Positions 9,693 through 18,323 are shown, counted from the stretch's first letter. The stretch is 39,397 nt of DNA from Melioribacter roseus (GCA_020726285.1 DYSW01000011.1:4508-43904); one strand, 5' to 3'. Notes: a model not told the origin generated them from the sequence alone. Numbers and translations: made by a program.

Positions 9693-10031
9693 CTAAAATC
9701 CTGGGATATTTAGTCCCGGAGGAATCATTCCCTTTGTTAAAGAAGACATTTCATCTTCTGCCAATTTGCCAGCTGAAGTTAATGCTTTATTTACAGAAGC
9801 AACAATTAAATCTTCTAACATTTCTTTGTCATCAGAATTAATTACTTCATGATTTATAGATATTGATATTACTTCTTTTGCGCCGTTTACTGTAGCTTTT
9901 ACCATTCCACCACCGCTTTCTTCAGTAACCGTTTGATTTTTTAATTCTGCCTGTTTTTTTTCCATTTCAGCTTGCATTTTCTGAATTTGTTTCATCATTC
10001 CTTGCATATTTGGCATACCACCTTTGAACAT
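9693..10031 (-). CDS. ybaB: YbaB/EbfC family nucleoid-associated protein
   Basis: A small DNA-binding protein, a dimer in this family, 112 residues. It has the typical Met- and Gln-rich coiled coil (GMMKQIQKMQAEMEKKQAEL), then GGGMVKATVNGAKEVISISI and a C-terminal helix LEDLIVASVNKAL. GGAGG lies upstream of the ATG (about 10035-10039). It heads the minus-strand run and diverges from psd. dnaX, often upstream of ybaB, is absent. Confidence 0.96.
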   Translation of the reverse strand: MFKGGMPNMQGMMKQIQKMQAEMEKKQAELKNQTVTEESGGGMVKATVNGAKEVISISINHEVINSDDKEMLEDLIVASVNKALTSAGKLAEDEMSSLTKGMIPPGLNIPGF

Positions 10032-10092
10032 TGAACCTCCAAATTTCTTTTAGGTTTTAGATAGATAATTTTATTATTTTTTGACTTCAATT

Positions 10093-10121
10093 TTGAAATA
10101 TAATTTTTTTTAAGATATTTT
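10093..10121 (+). promoter_or_regulatory. probable psd operon promoter (TTGAAA, 17 bp, TATTTT)
   Basis: TTGAAA at 10093-10098 and TATTTT at 10116-10121 are separated by 17 bases, the same spacing and -10 as the groES promoter. Transcription would start about 12 bases before the psd ATG, giving a very short leader without a Shine-Dalgarno sequence. Confidence 0.45.
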
Positions 10122-10139
10122 TTCACAAATAGTAGATTT

Positions 10140-10787
10140 ATGATTACAAAATATGGTAGTTCCACAGTCGTTGCAATTTCTATCGCAATATTTCTAATAA
10201 TTTTTCTTTCATTTTTTATTAAAATTGATTGGATTCGTTTTTCCATTTTCGCCCTTTCAACAATTTTCTTTGTTTTTACTCTTTATTTTTTCCGAGATCC
10301 TGAACGTACATCTCCAACAAAATCAAATATAATTGTTTCTCCCGCAGATGGTAAAGTACTTTTAATTAAAGAAGTTGAAGAAAATGAATTCCTTAAAGAA
10401 GAAGCAATTCAGATTTCAGTATTTATGTCACCTTTCAACGTGCACGTAAATAGAATTCCAATAAGCGGTAAAGTTGAATATGTTAATTATATCTCTGGAA
10501 AATTTTTAGCAGCATTTGATGATAAAGCCGATTCAGAAAATGAACGAAACGTTATTGGAATTAATTCCGAAAATGGAAAAGTATTATACACGCAAGTAGC
10601 TGGTGCTTTTGCTCGAAGAATTGTTTCAGATGTAAATATTGGTGATAACGTAATTGCGGGAAAAAGATTCGGGATGATAAAATTTGGAAGTCGTTCAGAC
10701 ATAATAGTACCAAAGAAATGGAACCCAATTGTAAAAGTTGGAGATAAGATAACTGCTGGTGAAACAATACTTTTTGAGCTAAAATGA
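10140..10787 (+). CDS. psd: phosphatidylserine decarboxylase, short PSD-A type
   Basis: A pyruvoyl enzyme making phosphatidylethanolamine from phosphatidylserine at the membrane. The 215 residues have two N-terminal hydrophobic helices (about 10-27 and 35-51), then FFRDPERTSP, VSPADGKV and the conserved FMSPFNVHVNRIP. The self-cleavage site is KFGSR: cleavage between Gly183 and Ser184 would turn Ser184 into the pyruvoyl group. This short form with FGSR is the archaeal/Bacteroidota-type enzyme rather than the longer LGST form. No clear ribosome-binding site precedes the ATG. Its stop overlaps the pssA start (ATGA), so the two steps of PE synthesis are coupled. Confidence 0.95.
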   Translation: MITKYGSSTVVAISIAIFLIIFLSFFIKIDWIRFSIFALSTIFFVFTLYFFRDPERTSPTKSNIIVSPADGKVLLIKEVEENEFLKEEAIQISVFMSPFNVHVNRIPISGKVEYVNYISGKFLAAFDDKADSENERNVIGINSENGKVLYTQVAGAFARRIVSDVNIGDNVIAGKRFGMIKFGSRSDIIVPKKWNPIVKVGDKITAGETILFELK

Positions 10788-11521
10788 AAAGATTTCATCC
10801 AACAAAAGCAATTATTCCAAATTCATTTACTGCTTTAAACTTAGCAAGTGGTTTTTTATCAATTATTTTTGCAAGCCAATCTCAATTCCAAATTGCAATT
10901 TATCTAATTTTTGTAGCTGCACTTTTTGATGCAATTGATGGAGCAGTAGCTCGGTTATTCAAAACTTCCAGCAAATTTGGTGTAGAACTTGATTCTTTAG
11001 CAGATGTTGTTAGTTTCGGAGCAGCGCCTTCAGCTTTATTTTATTATTCATTTTCTTCTCAATATGGTTTTTGGGGTACAATTTTCAGTACAATTTTTCT
11101 CCTTTTTGGTGCATTCAGACTTGCCCGTTTCAATACAATGTTAGATAATATCAATTCAAAACCAGATTTTAAAGGTTTGCCGATTCCAATGGCAGCATTA
11201 ACTTTTTCATCATTTATGCTTTGGGTTAATCCAAATCCAACAATCTCAAATCCATATAATTATTTTGCAGTTGGGTTATTTCTTATTTTAAGTGTCTTAA
11301 TGGTCTCTGAAATTAAATATTTTGCCATGTCAAAATTACTTTCGATGAATCAACCTACAAAAATAATTTTTCTTGTAATAACTGCAGGTTTTGTAATTTC
11401 AGTATTTATTACAAAAGGAAGGTCAATCTTCTTTTACTTTCTAATTTTAGTACTTTCGGGTTTTGTCAACTCGAAAATTGAGAAGTATATTTTTACAAAA
11501 AAACAAAACAGCACGAGGTAA
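10784..11521 (+). CDS. pssA: CDP-diacylglycerol--serine O-phosphatidyltransferase
   Basis: This enzyme makes phosphatidylserine from CDP-diacylglycerol and serine, the substrate of Psd. The CDP-alcohol phosphotransferase signature is complete: Asp49, Asp52-Gly53, Ala56-Arg57, Gly66, Asp70 and Asp74 in FDAIDGAVARLF and GVELDSLADVVSFG. The 245 residues contain several hydrophobic helices of the integral type II form. It overlaps psd by 4 bases and is followed after 2 bases by purS, so phospholipid and purine genes share one transcript. Confidence 0.96.
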   Translation: MKRFHPTKAIIPNSFTALNLASGFLSIIFASQSQFQIAIYLIFVAALFDAIDGAVARLFKTSSKFGVELDSLADVVSFGAAPSALFYYSFSSQYGFWGTIFSTIFLLFGAFRLARFNTMLDNINSKPDFKGLPIPMAALTFSSFMLWVNPNPTISNPYNYFAVGLFLILSVLMVSEIKYFAMSKLLSMNQPTKIIFLVITAGFVISVFITKGRSIFFYFLILVLSGFVNSKIEKYIFTKKQNSTR

Positions 11522-11523
11522 TC

Positions 11524-11772
11524 TTGTTCAAAGCAACTGTAATTGTAAAAAGAAAACCCGCAATTTTAGATCCACAAGGAAAAGCAGCCCAACAAGGCGC
11601 CAAATTACTTGGTTTTGAAAATATCAAGCAAACCAGAATTGATAAATTTATTCGTTTCGAAATCCAAGTTGATGAAATTTCTCAGGCTGAAGAAGAATTA
11701 AAACAATATTGCGATAAAATTCTTACAAATCCGAATATGGAAGAATACGAATTCAAATTGGAACAATTTTAA
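11524..11772 (+). CDS. purS: phosphoribosylformylglycinamidine synthase subunit PurS
   Basis: PurS is the small bridging subunit of the three-part FGAM synthase (PurL-PurQ-PurS). The 82 residues match the family: [18 protein letters not shown], then [18 protein letters not shown] and a C-terminal [15 protein letters not shown]. The start is TTG at 11524, supported by GAGG ending 6 bases upstream and by the protein beginning at the expected residue. Its stop shares a base with the purQ ATG (TAATG). purL is not in this window. Confidence 0.96.
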   Translation: MFKATVIVKRKPAILDPQGKAAQQGAKLLGFENIKQTRIDKFIRFEIQVDEISQAEEELKQYCDKILTNPNMEEYEFKLEQF

Positions 11773-12470
11773 TGAAAATGAAATTCGGTGTTGTCGTTTT
11801 TCCAGGTTCTAATTGTGATTTCGACACTTTTTACGTATTAAATTCAATTTTTAATTCCCAAACTGAATTTTTATGGCACAAAGAAACTGATATTAAAGGA
11901 AGCGATGTAATAATTCTTCCTGGCGGTTTTTCTTATGGAGATTATGTCCGAACCGGTGCAATTGCAAAATTTTCACCAATTATGAATGAAGTTGTTAACT
12001 TTGCAAATAATGGCGGAATTGTTTTGGGAATTTGCAACGGTTTTCAAATTTTACTTGAAATGAATTTGTTACCCGGAGTTATGTTAAAAAACACTTCGCT
12101 TAAATTTATCAGTAGAGATAGTTTTGTAAAAGTTACAAATAAAAACACGTTTTTCTCATCCAAAATTGAAAAAGACGTTCTTCAAATTCCAATTGCACAT
12201 AGCGAAGGTAATTATTTTGCTGAAGATTCAGTATTAGCTGAGTTGCAAGAAAACAATCAGATTGTTTTTCAATATTCATCACAAAATGGAATTGTAACCG
12301 ATGAATTTAATCCAAATGGTTCAAAATTGAACATTGCTGGAATAATCAATAAGCAAGGAAATATTTTGGGAATGATGCCACATCCTGAACGAAATAGTGA
12401 AAGTATTCTCGGAAATAAAGATGGAAGTGGAATATTTGAATCGATTATCTCAAATTTTATAAATAAATAA
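11772..12470 (+). CDS. purQ: phosphoribosylformylglycinamidine synthase glutaminase subunit PurQ
   Basis: The class I glutamine amidotransferase that feeds ammonia to PurL. The 232 residues contain the FPGSNCD start, [12 protein letters not shown], the nucleophile Cys88 in GICNGFQIL, and His204 and Glu206 in MMPHPER completing the triad. ATG 11772 overlaps the purS stop; an ATG two codons later is equally close to the family start. purL, usually next, is missing and sucD follows after 43 bases with its own ribosome-binding site. Confidence 0.97.
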   Translation: MKMKFGVVVFPGSNCDFDTFYVLNSIFNSQTEFLWHKETDIKGSDVIILPGGFSYGDYVRTGAIAKFSPIMNEVVNFANNGGIVLGICNGFQILLEMNLLPGVMLKNTSLKFISRDSFVKVTNKNTFFSSKIEKDVLQIPIAHSEGNYFAEDSVLAELQENNQIVFQYSSQNGIVTDEFNPNGSKLNIAGIINKQGNILGMMPHPERNSESILGNKDGSGIFESIISNFINK

Positions 12471-12513
12471 CTAAACTTTTGATATTAAAAAATGAAATCT
12501 TAAAGGAAAAAAA

Positions 12514-13521
12514 ATGAGTATTCTTTTAGACAAAAAAACGAAAGTTGTTGTTCAAGGAATTACAGGAAGTGAAGGATCATTCCATGCAATGCAGATGCTG
12601 GAATATGGCACAAACGTTGTCGCAGGAGTTACTCCTGGAAAAGGTGGACAAAAATTCGAAAAAGTTGTTCCTATTTTCAATACAGTGGCTGAAGCTGTTC
12701 AAGTAACTAAAGCAGAAGCTTCTGTAATATTTGTTCCACCATCATTTGCCCCCGATGCAATTCTTGAAGCTGCAAATGCAGGAGTTAAAGTTATTGTATG
12801 TATTACAGAAGGAATACCTGCAAAAGATATGGTGAAAGTTTATAATGCTATTAAAGGAAAAGATGTTCGTTTAATTGGACCAAATTGTCCAGGAATCATT
12901 TCACCAGGTAAAGCAAAAATTGGAATTATGCCAGGTTTTATACACAAAAAAGGAAAAATTGGCGTTGTTTCTCGCTCTGGAACATTAACTTATGAAGCTG
13001 TTAAACAATTATCAGATTTAAATATTGGTCAATCAACTTGCGTTGGAATTGGCGGAGATCCTGTAATTGGCTCGCAATTTATTGATATTATCAAATTATT
13101 CAATGAAGATCCTGATACAGAAGGGATTATTATGATTGGTGAAATTGGTGGAACTGCCGAAGAAGAAGCAGCTGAATTTATCAAAATGCATGTTAAAAAA
13201 CCTGTAGTTGGATTTATTGCTGGAAGAACTGCTCCTCCTGGAAGAAGAATGGGTCATGCTGGAGCAATTATTGCTGGAGGAAAAGGAACAGCATCAGAAA
13301 AAATGCAAGCAATGAAAGCCGCAGGCATTCAAGTTGCTGAAAGCCCAGCGGAAATTGGTATTACAATGAAAATGGCTTTGGAAAGTGGAAAAGCTACCAA
13401 AAAAGTTACTAAAATTGATAAAAAATCTGAACCAAAGAAAACTACTAAAACAGTTAAAAAATCTGAAGTAAAGATTTCTAAAGACTCAAAAAAGAAAAAA
13501 CAAGTTAAAAAGAATAAGTAA
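12514..13521 (+). CDS. sucD: succinate--CoA ligase alpha subunit with lysine-rich C-terminal extension
   Basis: The alpha subunit of the TCA-cycle enzyme linking succinyl-CoA to ADP or GDP phosphorylation. The Rossmann CoA-binding region ([13 protein letters not shown]), [20 protein letters not shown] and the phosphohistidine loop GHAGAI (His248) are intact. Family members end near residue 290; here about 43 more residues follow (293-335), of which 20 are lysine, with Thr, Ser and Val between. The tail is in frame with no sign of a frameshift. AAAGGA precedes the ATG. sucC is not adjacent. ndk follows. Confidence 0.97.
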   Translation: MSILLDKKTKVVVQGITGSEGSFHAMQMLEYGTNVVAGVTPGKGGQKFEKVVPIFNTVAEAVQVTKAEASVIFVPPSFAPDAILEAANAGVKVIVCITEGIPAKDMVKVYNAIKGKDVRLIGPNCPGIISPGKAKIGIMPGFIHKKGKIGVVSRSGTLTYEAVKQLSDLNIGQSTCVGIGGDPVIGSQFIDIIKLFNEDPDTEGIIMIGEIGGTAEEEAAEFIKMHVKKPVVGFIAGRTAPPGRRMGHAGAIIAGGKGTASEKMQAMKAAGIQVAESPAEIGITMKMALESGKATKKVTKIDKKSEPKKTTKTVKKSEVKISKDSKKKKQVKKNK

Positions 13522-13541
13522 TTAATTAATTTTCAAATACA

Positions 13542-13580
13542 GGTATTGTTCTTAACGGAACAACCTTTTTTTAAGAACAA
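13542..13580 (+). promoter_or_regulatory. leader with two mutually exclusive hairpins between sucD and ndk
   Basis: GGTATTGTTC (13542-13551) can pair with GGAACAACC (13557-13565), with a two-base bulge, and is followed by seven T (13566-13572): an imperfect terminator. The overlapping TTGTTCTTAA (13546-13555) is a perfect 10-base inverted repeat of TTAAGAACAA (13571-13580), which ends right before the ndk ribosome-binding site AGGAG. Both use TTGTTC, so only one can form. This may be a sucD terminator, an attenuator or a translation-controlling stem. Confidence 0.55.
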
Positions 13581-13592
13581 AGGAGAAATAAC

Positions 13593-14024
13593 TTGGGAAA
13601 CAAAACATTAGCAATACTAAAACCAGATTGCGTTCAAAAAAATCTAATTGGAAATGTAATTACACATATTACTGAAGCAGGATTTAAAGTTGTAGCAATG
13701 AAAATGACTCATTTAACGAACGAATCTGCGGGTGGTTTTTATGAAATTCACAAACAAAGACCTTTTTATAATGATTTAGTAAAATATATGACTTCAGGTC
13801 CTGTTGTGCCAATTGCTTTAGAAAAAGAGAACGCAGTTGAAGATTTTAGAACTTTGATTGGCGCTACAAATCCACAGAATGCTGCTGAGGGAACAATAAG
13901 AAAATTGTACGCTGATAGCATCGAAGCAAATATAATTCACGGTTCCGATTCAGATGAGAATGCAGCAAATGAAATACTACATTTCTTTTCTCGCAAAGAA
14001 TTATTAGAAAACTACGGTTTATAA
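13593..14024 (+). CDS. ndk: nucleoside diphosphate kinase
   Basis: Ndk balances NTP pools by phosphate transfer through a histidine. The 143 residues show [44 protein letters not shown] and the active-site His116 in NIIHGSDS. The start is TTG at 13593 with AGGAG 7 bases upstream, and the protein begins where the family does. It follows sucD, and Ndk is known to associate with succinyl-CoA synthetase in some bacteria. Its TAA stop is followed directly, in the same frame, by the Nudix gene. Confidence 0.98.
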   Translation: MGNKTLAILKPDCVQKNLIGNVITHITEAGFKVVAMKMTHLTNESAGGFYEIHKQRPFYNDLVKYMTSGPVVPIALEKENAVEDFRTLIGATNPQNAAEGTIRKLYADSIEANIIHGSDSDENAANEILHFFSRKELLENYGL

Positions 14025-14576
14025 TTGTTAAAAAGATGGAATAAAATCTCTGAAGAGATTATAAATAGGAATAGTCATTGGACATACAAATTAGATAAGT
14101 TTGAAATTGAGCCAAACGGCAAAGGTGAATATCACTATGTCCACACAAAAGGTTCAACTCTGATTATTCCTATTCTTCCATCAAAAAAAATCTTACTTGT
14201 AAATCAGTTCAGATATTTAATTCAAAAGGAAGCACTTGAATTTTCTTGCGGAGTGCTCGAGGAAAATCTAACGATTCATCAAAATGCTCAAAAGGAATTG
14301 CGGGAAGAAACTGGTTATGAAGCAGCTAATCTTGAATTAATTGGAAATTTTATTCCATATTCTGGCGTCAGTAACGAAATATGTTATGTGTTTGTAGCAT
14401 GGAATCTTAAAAATAATCCATTAAAGTCCGACGAAAATGAAGAATTTGAATTGTTTGGATATAGTTCCGAAGAAATTGATAATATGATTGAAAAAAATGT
14501 TTTAATTGATGGAATGACATTGGCAGCTTGGGCACTTTCTAAAAATAAAATTGTTGAAATAATTGCTAATCTATAA
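14025..14576 (+). CDS. Nudix hydrolase, ADP-sugar pyrophosphatase-like
   Basis: The family hydrolyses nucleoside diphosphates linked to another group, such as ADP-ribose. In 183 residues there is a beta-rich N-terminus (YHYVHTKGSTLIIPIL), LLVNQFRY and the Nudix box region GVLEENL...AQKELREETGY. Compared with GX5EX7REUXEEXGU, the first Glu is Leu and the Arg is Lys, while the metal-binding EExG core is kept, so activity is plausible but not assured. The only possible start is TTG 14025, immediately after the ndk stop in the same frame and without a Shine-Dalgarno sequence, suggesting translational coupling or read-through. Confidence 0.82.
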   Translation: MLKRWNKISEEIINRNSHWTYKLDKFEIEPNGKGEYHYVHTKGSTLIIPILPSKKILLVNQFRYLIQKEALEFSCGVLEENLTIHQNAQKELREETGYEAANLELIGNFIPYSGVSNEICYVFVAWNLKNNPLKSDENEEFELFGYSSEEIDNMIEKNVLIDGMTLAAWALSKNKIVEIIANL

Positions 14577-14627
14577 ATTTCCTATATTTTTAGTACACTT
14601 AGATTTTATCTCACTTCTGAGTTTGAA

Positions 14628-15770
14628 ATGAAAAATCACTTCTTCGCCTTAATTCTCTTTGTAACTTTTCAATCAATTTTCTCACAAAATACTACTCTAA
14701 CCATACGTGTTAATGCTCAAAATGTAAATGAGAATGAAATAGTTTTTATTTCTGGTAATTCTCCACAATTTGGAAATTGGCAACCGAATGTTGTTTCATT
14801 TGACAAAATTTCAAAAAATAATTGGCAAAAAACATTTGAATTTCCCAATAAACAAAGTTTGGAATTCAAGTTCACAAAAGGAAATTGGAATACAGAAGCA
14901 CTCGATTCAAACGGAAATATTGGCAAAAATAATATGCTGAATCTAACAAAAGATACTTTACTAGAATTTACAATCTCACAATGGAAAGATAGTTTAATAA
15001 GTTATAATGCAACTTCTGGTCAAATTACAGGACAAGTTGAGTATCTCAAAAACATGGATTTTGAAGGAATTTTACCACGCGATGTAATTATTTGGTTGCC
15101 TCCAAGTTATAATATCAATCTGAACAAAAGATATCCAGTATTTTATCTGCACGACGGTCAAAATTTATTTGACCCCAAAACTTCTTCTTTTGGAATTGAT
15201 TGGGCAGCAGATGAAACTGCCGATAGTTTGATTTCTCAAAATAAAATACATGAAATCATTATAGTTGGAATTTACAATACAACTGAACGTAGTCTTGATT
15301 ATGCTCCTGGTGACAAAGGTACAAATTATATGAATTTTATTGTAAATAAATTAAAGCCACTTATTGATAATAACTACCGTACTTTGCCAGATAGAGAAAA
15401 TACTGCCGTAGGAGGTTCATCAATGGGCGGGTTAATTTCCTTTATGTTGGGTTGGGAGCATGACGATATTTTTTCCAAAGTTGCTGCATTTTCACCAGCT
15501 TTTGTCTTTGGAAATTTAAATTATGTGAATTTCGTGACCAAAACAATTAATCAAAAACGCGATGTAATTTTTTATATTGATAATGGCGGAAAAGGTTTAG
15601 AAGAAGTTTTACAGCCGGGAATTGATAAAATGCTTGAAATACTTTATGATAATAATTACAATCTTAATGAAAATTTATACTATATAAAGGATTATAAAGC
15701 CGAACATTTTGAATCAGCTTGGGCAAACAGATTTCATTATCCTTTAATATATTTTTTCAAGAATAAGTAA
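14628..15770 (+). CDS. secreted CBM20-like domain plus esterase (enterochelin-esterase-like alpha/beta hydrolase)
   Basis: The 380 residues start with a signal peptide (about 1-19, ending FSQ). A starch-binding CBM20-like beta domain follows (about 22-118): VFISGNSPQFGNWQP, then LEFKFTKGNWNTEA. The C-terminal alpha/beta hydrolase of the esterase D/Fes-like family includes RYPVFYLHDGQNLFD, the nucleophile Ser265 in GGSSMGG, probable acid Asp318 and His360 in AEHFESAW. It likely acts in the periplasm or outside on an ester of a glycan, but the substrate cannot be told. TATATTTTTAG about 35 bases upstream could be its promoter element. It converges on purD with a 4-base gap and no visible terminator. 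Confidence 0.85.
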   Translation: MKNHFFALILFVTFQSIFSQNTTLTIRVNAQNVNENEIVFISGNSPQFGNWQPNVVSFDKISKNNWQKTFEFPNKQSLEFKFTKGNWNTEALDSNGNIGKNNMLNLTKDTLLEFTISQWKDSLISYNATSGQITGQVEYLKNMDFEGILPRDVIIWLPPSYNINLNKRYPVFYLHDGQNLFDPKTSSFGIDWAADETADSLISQNKIHEIIIVGIYNTTERSLDYAPGDKGTNYMNFIVNKLKPLIDNNYRTLPDRENTAVGGSSMGGLISFMLGWEHDDIFSKVAAFSPAFVFGNLNYVNFVTKTINQKRDVIFYIDNGGKGLEEVLQPGIDKMLEILYDNNYNLNENLYYIKDYKAEHFESAWANRFHYPLIYFFKNK

Positions 15771-15774
15771 TTTT

Positions 15775-17046
15775 CTACTTTATCTTCGCTTTTGCAGCAA
15801 TATCGGTTCTATAAAACATTCCTTCAAATTGAATTTTTGAAATGTTTTCGTAAGCAGTTTTTACTGCCAATTCTAAATTTGGAGCAGTAACATTCAAACT
15901 CAAAACTCTGCCACCAGAAGTAACTAATTTTCCATTTTCCAATTTTGTTCCCATGTGGAAAAGATCTACATTTTCTGAGAATTTATCAATAATAGTAATT
16001 TCCTTTCCCTTTTCGTAAGTATTTGGATAACCTTTACTTACAATAACTACATTAATTGCAATTTCATTTTTTATCTGAATTTCTGAAGAATCAATTTTAC
16101 CTAAAGCTATAGATAACAATAATTTATCAAATCTTCCTTCAATTAATGACAGAACAGATTCTGTTTCAGGATCTCCAAGTCTTGCGTTAAACTCAATTAC
16201 TTTTGGTTCATTATTATCAATTATTAAGCCACAATAAAGACAACCAGAAAATAGTCGATTTTCAGTCTCCATTGCTTTAAGAGTTGGGATAATAATCATA
16301 TTTTCAATTTTAGAAATTAAATCTTGAGTTATAATTCTACTTGGAGAATATGCTCCCATTCCTCCAGTATTTGGACCTTCATCATTATCAAATAATCTTT
16401 TATGATCTTGTGAGGATGGTAAAATGTAATATTTTTTACCATCTGTAAGAGCAAATATTGAAACTTCTTCACCTACAAGAAATTCTTCAATTATTATTTT
16501 TTCGCCTGCAACACCAAATTTGGCATGTTGAAAGTATTCGACAAGTTCATTTTTGGCTTCTTTAAAAGAATTACAAATAACAACGCCTTTTCCAGCAGCT
16601 AAACCATCAGCTTTAATTACAATCGGGTAAACTCTTGTTTCTAAATAATTTATGGCTTTTTCATGTTCGTTTTTGTGAAATATTTCATATTCAGCAGTCG
16701 GTATTTTATACTTTTTCATCAAACACTTCGAAAAAGATTTTTCTCCTTCAATTATTGCAGCTTCGCTATTTGGTCCAAAAACTGGAATTTCATATTTTCT
16801 TAGTTCATTAGCTAATCCATCTACTAAAGGTTGTTCAGGTCCAATAACTACTAATTCAATATTTTCTGATCGAGAATAATCAACTATTGAATCAATATCG
16901 TTGATATTGATTTCTATGTTTTCGCCAATTTCAAGAGTTCCTCCATTTCCAGGAAGGAATGATAATTTGTTTTCGGAGCAACTTCGTTTCAGTGCATTTC
17001 CAATCGCATGTTCTCTTCCACCGTTTCCAACAATTAGTATTTTCAT
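15775..17046 (-). CDS. purD: phosphoribosylamine--glycine ligase
   Basis: An ATP-grasp enzyme for the second step of purine synthesis. The 423 residues show the N-terminal VGNGGREHAIG, IGPEQPLVDGLA, GPNSEAAIIEGEKSF, the ATP-grasp KADGLAAGKGVVIC, QDHKRLFDNDEGPNTGGMGAYSP, and FNARLGDPETESVL. Full length for the family. Its ATG overlaps the stop of the upstream glycosyltransferase (ATGA), making it the last gene of the recA-to-purD run. Confidence 0.98.
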   Translation of the reverse strand: MKILIVGNGGREHAIGNALKRSCSENKLSFLPGNGGTLEIGENIEININDIDSIVDYSRSENIELVVIGPEQPLVDGLANELRKYEIPVFGPNSEAAIIEGEKSFSKCLMKKYKIPTAEYEIFHKNEHEKAINYLETRVYPIVIKADGLAAGKGVVICNSFKEAKNELVEYFQHAKFGVAGEKIIIEEFLVGEEVSIFALTDGKKYYILPSSQDHKRLFDNDEGPNTGGMGAYSPSRIITQDLISKIENMIIIPTLKAMETENRLFSGCLYCGLIIDNNEPKVIEFNARLGDPETESVLSLIEGRFDKLLLSIALGKIDSSEIQIKNEIAINVVIVSKGYPNTYEKGKEITIIDKFSENVDLFHMGTKLENGKLVTSGGRVLSLNVTAPNLELAVKTAYENISKIQFEGMFYRTDIAAKAKIK

Positions 17047-18323
17047 TCTTCTAATCGCATCAAAAACTGGAATTTCTTTGCCAATAATTCAGTTAAAAGT
17101 TTTCTATCATGCATTTCAACATAATCTAAATCAATTTTAGGGAAATTATTCTTTTTGTAATCGGAATGAATCTCAACAATTTTTTCTACAATTTCTTTAA
17201 TATTATAAGGAGAAGTAATATAACTTCCTTTATACTCTTCCAAAACGTTTTCTGCTGCTCCTTGTGGGATGTTTGCAAAAATTGGTTTTCTTGCTCCAAC
17301 GTATTCAAAAACTTTTCCGGGTAAAATGGCATCAATATTTTTCCTTTCGGATATCATAAACCAAAGTACATCTGCTCCTTTTATTTTGCTAATAACTTCG
17401 CTATGTTCCAAATAACCAAAAACTTTTACAACTTCATCAAGTCCATATTTTTTGATTCTTTTTTTATTGCTTTTGTCTAAAATTCCTACAAGATGAATCT
17501 CAATATCACCGAAAACATCAGGATGCATTTGCTTTAATTCTACTAAACTTTTTAGAAGATATTTAGGTGTAGTGTATTCAATAAAATTGCCTGAATGCAC
17601 AAAAAGTAATTTATTTGTGTTTTTTTTAGCTGTGGGAGCACAATCAAAATCTTCTTGATCATACCCATGACTAATAATTTCAACCCGACTATGGTTTAAA
17701 TACGGATAGTTTTTTATAAGTTTTTCTTTAATATTTCGATTGGTTACCGTAACTAAATCAGCATTTCTAACTGTGGCGTATTCTAATTCGTTAATATATT
17801 TTTTATGCATCGGAGTTGGGTAAAATGAAAAGTAACTTTCAAACCACAAATCTCGGTAATCAAAGACAAAAGGTATTTCAAATTTTGCCTTTAATTTAAC
17901 TATTTCTGAAAATGCGGAAAAAGGAGGAGCAGTGATAAAAACAATATCATATCTTTCTGAATTTAGTTCTTGTTCAACCGCTTCTTTAGCATTTATTGAC
18001 CATGATTTTTTGTTATCAGGCAAATAAAAAGTTTGAGAAATTCGATTGAATAGCTTTCTGATTTTTTCCCTAGGATATTGAATTGTACCATAATTCTTTA
18101 ATTTGGAATTAGGCTCATTTCCTTCTATTCTAATTATTTTGGTATTGGGCTTGATTTCTTTAAGTAGTGATGTATCGTGTGCAAAATATGCAATATTTCC
18201 GGAAGTAATTATAGTAGGCTGCCAACCGAATTCTGGCAGATATTTTACGAATTTCAGAGTTCTTTGAACTCCACTCAGTCCAATAGGTGGAAAATAGTAT
18301 GCAACAACTAAAACTTTATACAT
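17043..18323 (-). CDS. glycosyltransferase family 4
   Basis: A 426-residue GT-B glycosyltransferase. The N-terminal acceptor domain begins VLVVAYYFPPIGLSGVQRT, with FDYRDLW in the middle. The donor domain has LLFVHSGNF, VKVFGYLEHSEVISKIKGADVLWFM and ILPGKVFEYVGARKPIFANIP, where a Lys and Glu pair would bind the sugar nucleotide phosphate. No membrane segment was seen, so it is probably a peripheral cytoplasmic enzyme of polysaccharide or glycolipid assembly. It is wedged between guaB (TAATG overlap) and purD (ATGA overlap), an odd place for a glycan gene. Donor and acceptor are unknown. Confidence 0.88.
   Translation of the reverse strand: MYKVLVVAYYFPPIGLSGVQRTLKFVKYLPEFGWQPTIITSGNIAYFAHDTSLLKEIKPNTKIIRIEGNEPNSKLKNYGTIQYPREKIRKLFNRISQTFYLPDNKKSWSINAKEAVEQELNSERYDIVFITAPPFSAFSEIVKLKAKFEIPFVFDYRDLWFESYFSFYPTPMHKKYINELEYATVRNADLVTVTNRNIKEKLIKNYPYLNHSRVEIISHGYDQEDFDCAPTAKKNTNKLLFVHSGNFIEYTTPKYLLKSLVELKQMHPDVFGDIEIHLVGILDKSNKKRIKKYGLDEVVKVFGYLEHSEVISKIKGADVLWFMISERKNIDAILPGKVFEYVGARKPIFANIPQGAAENVLEEYKGSYITSPYNIKEIVEKIVEIHSDYKKNNFPKIDLDYVEMHDRKLLTELLAKKFQFLMRLEE

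Noticed and set aside
10487-10798. 103-codon frame antisense to psd
   Set aside because: It is a shadow of the decarboxylase with no family resemblance.
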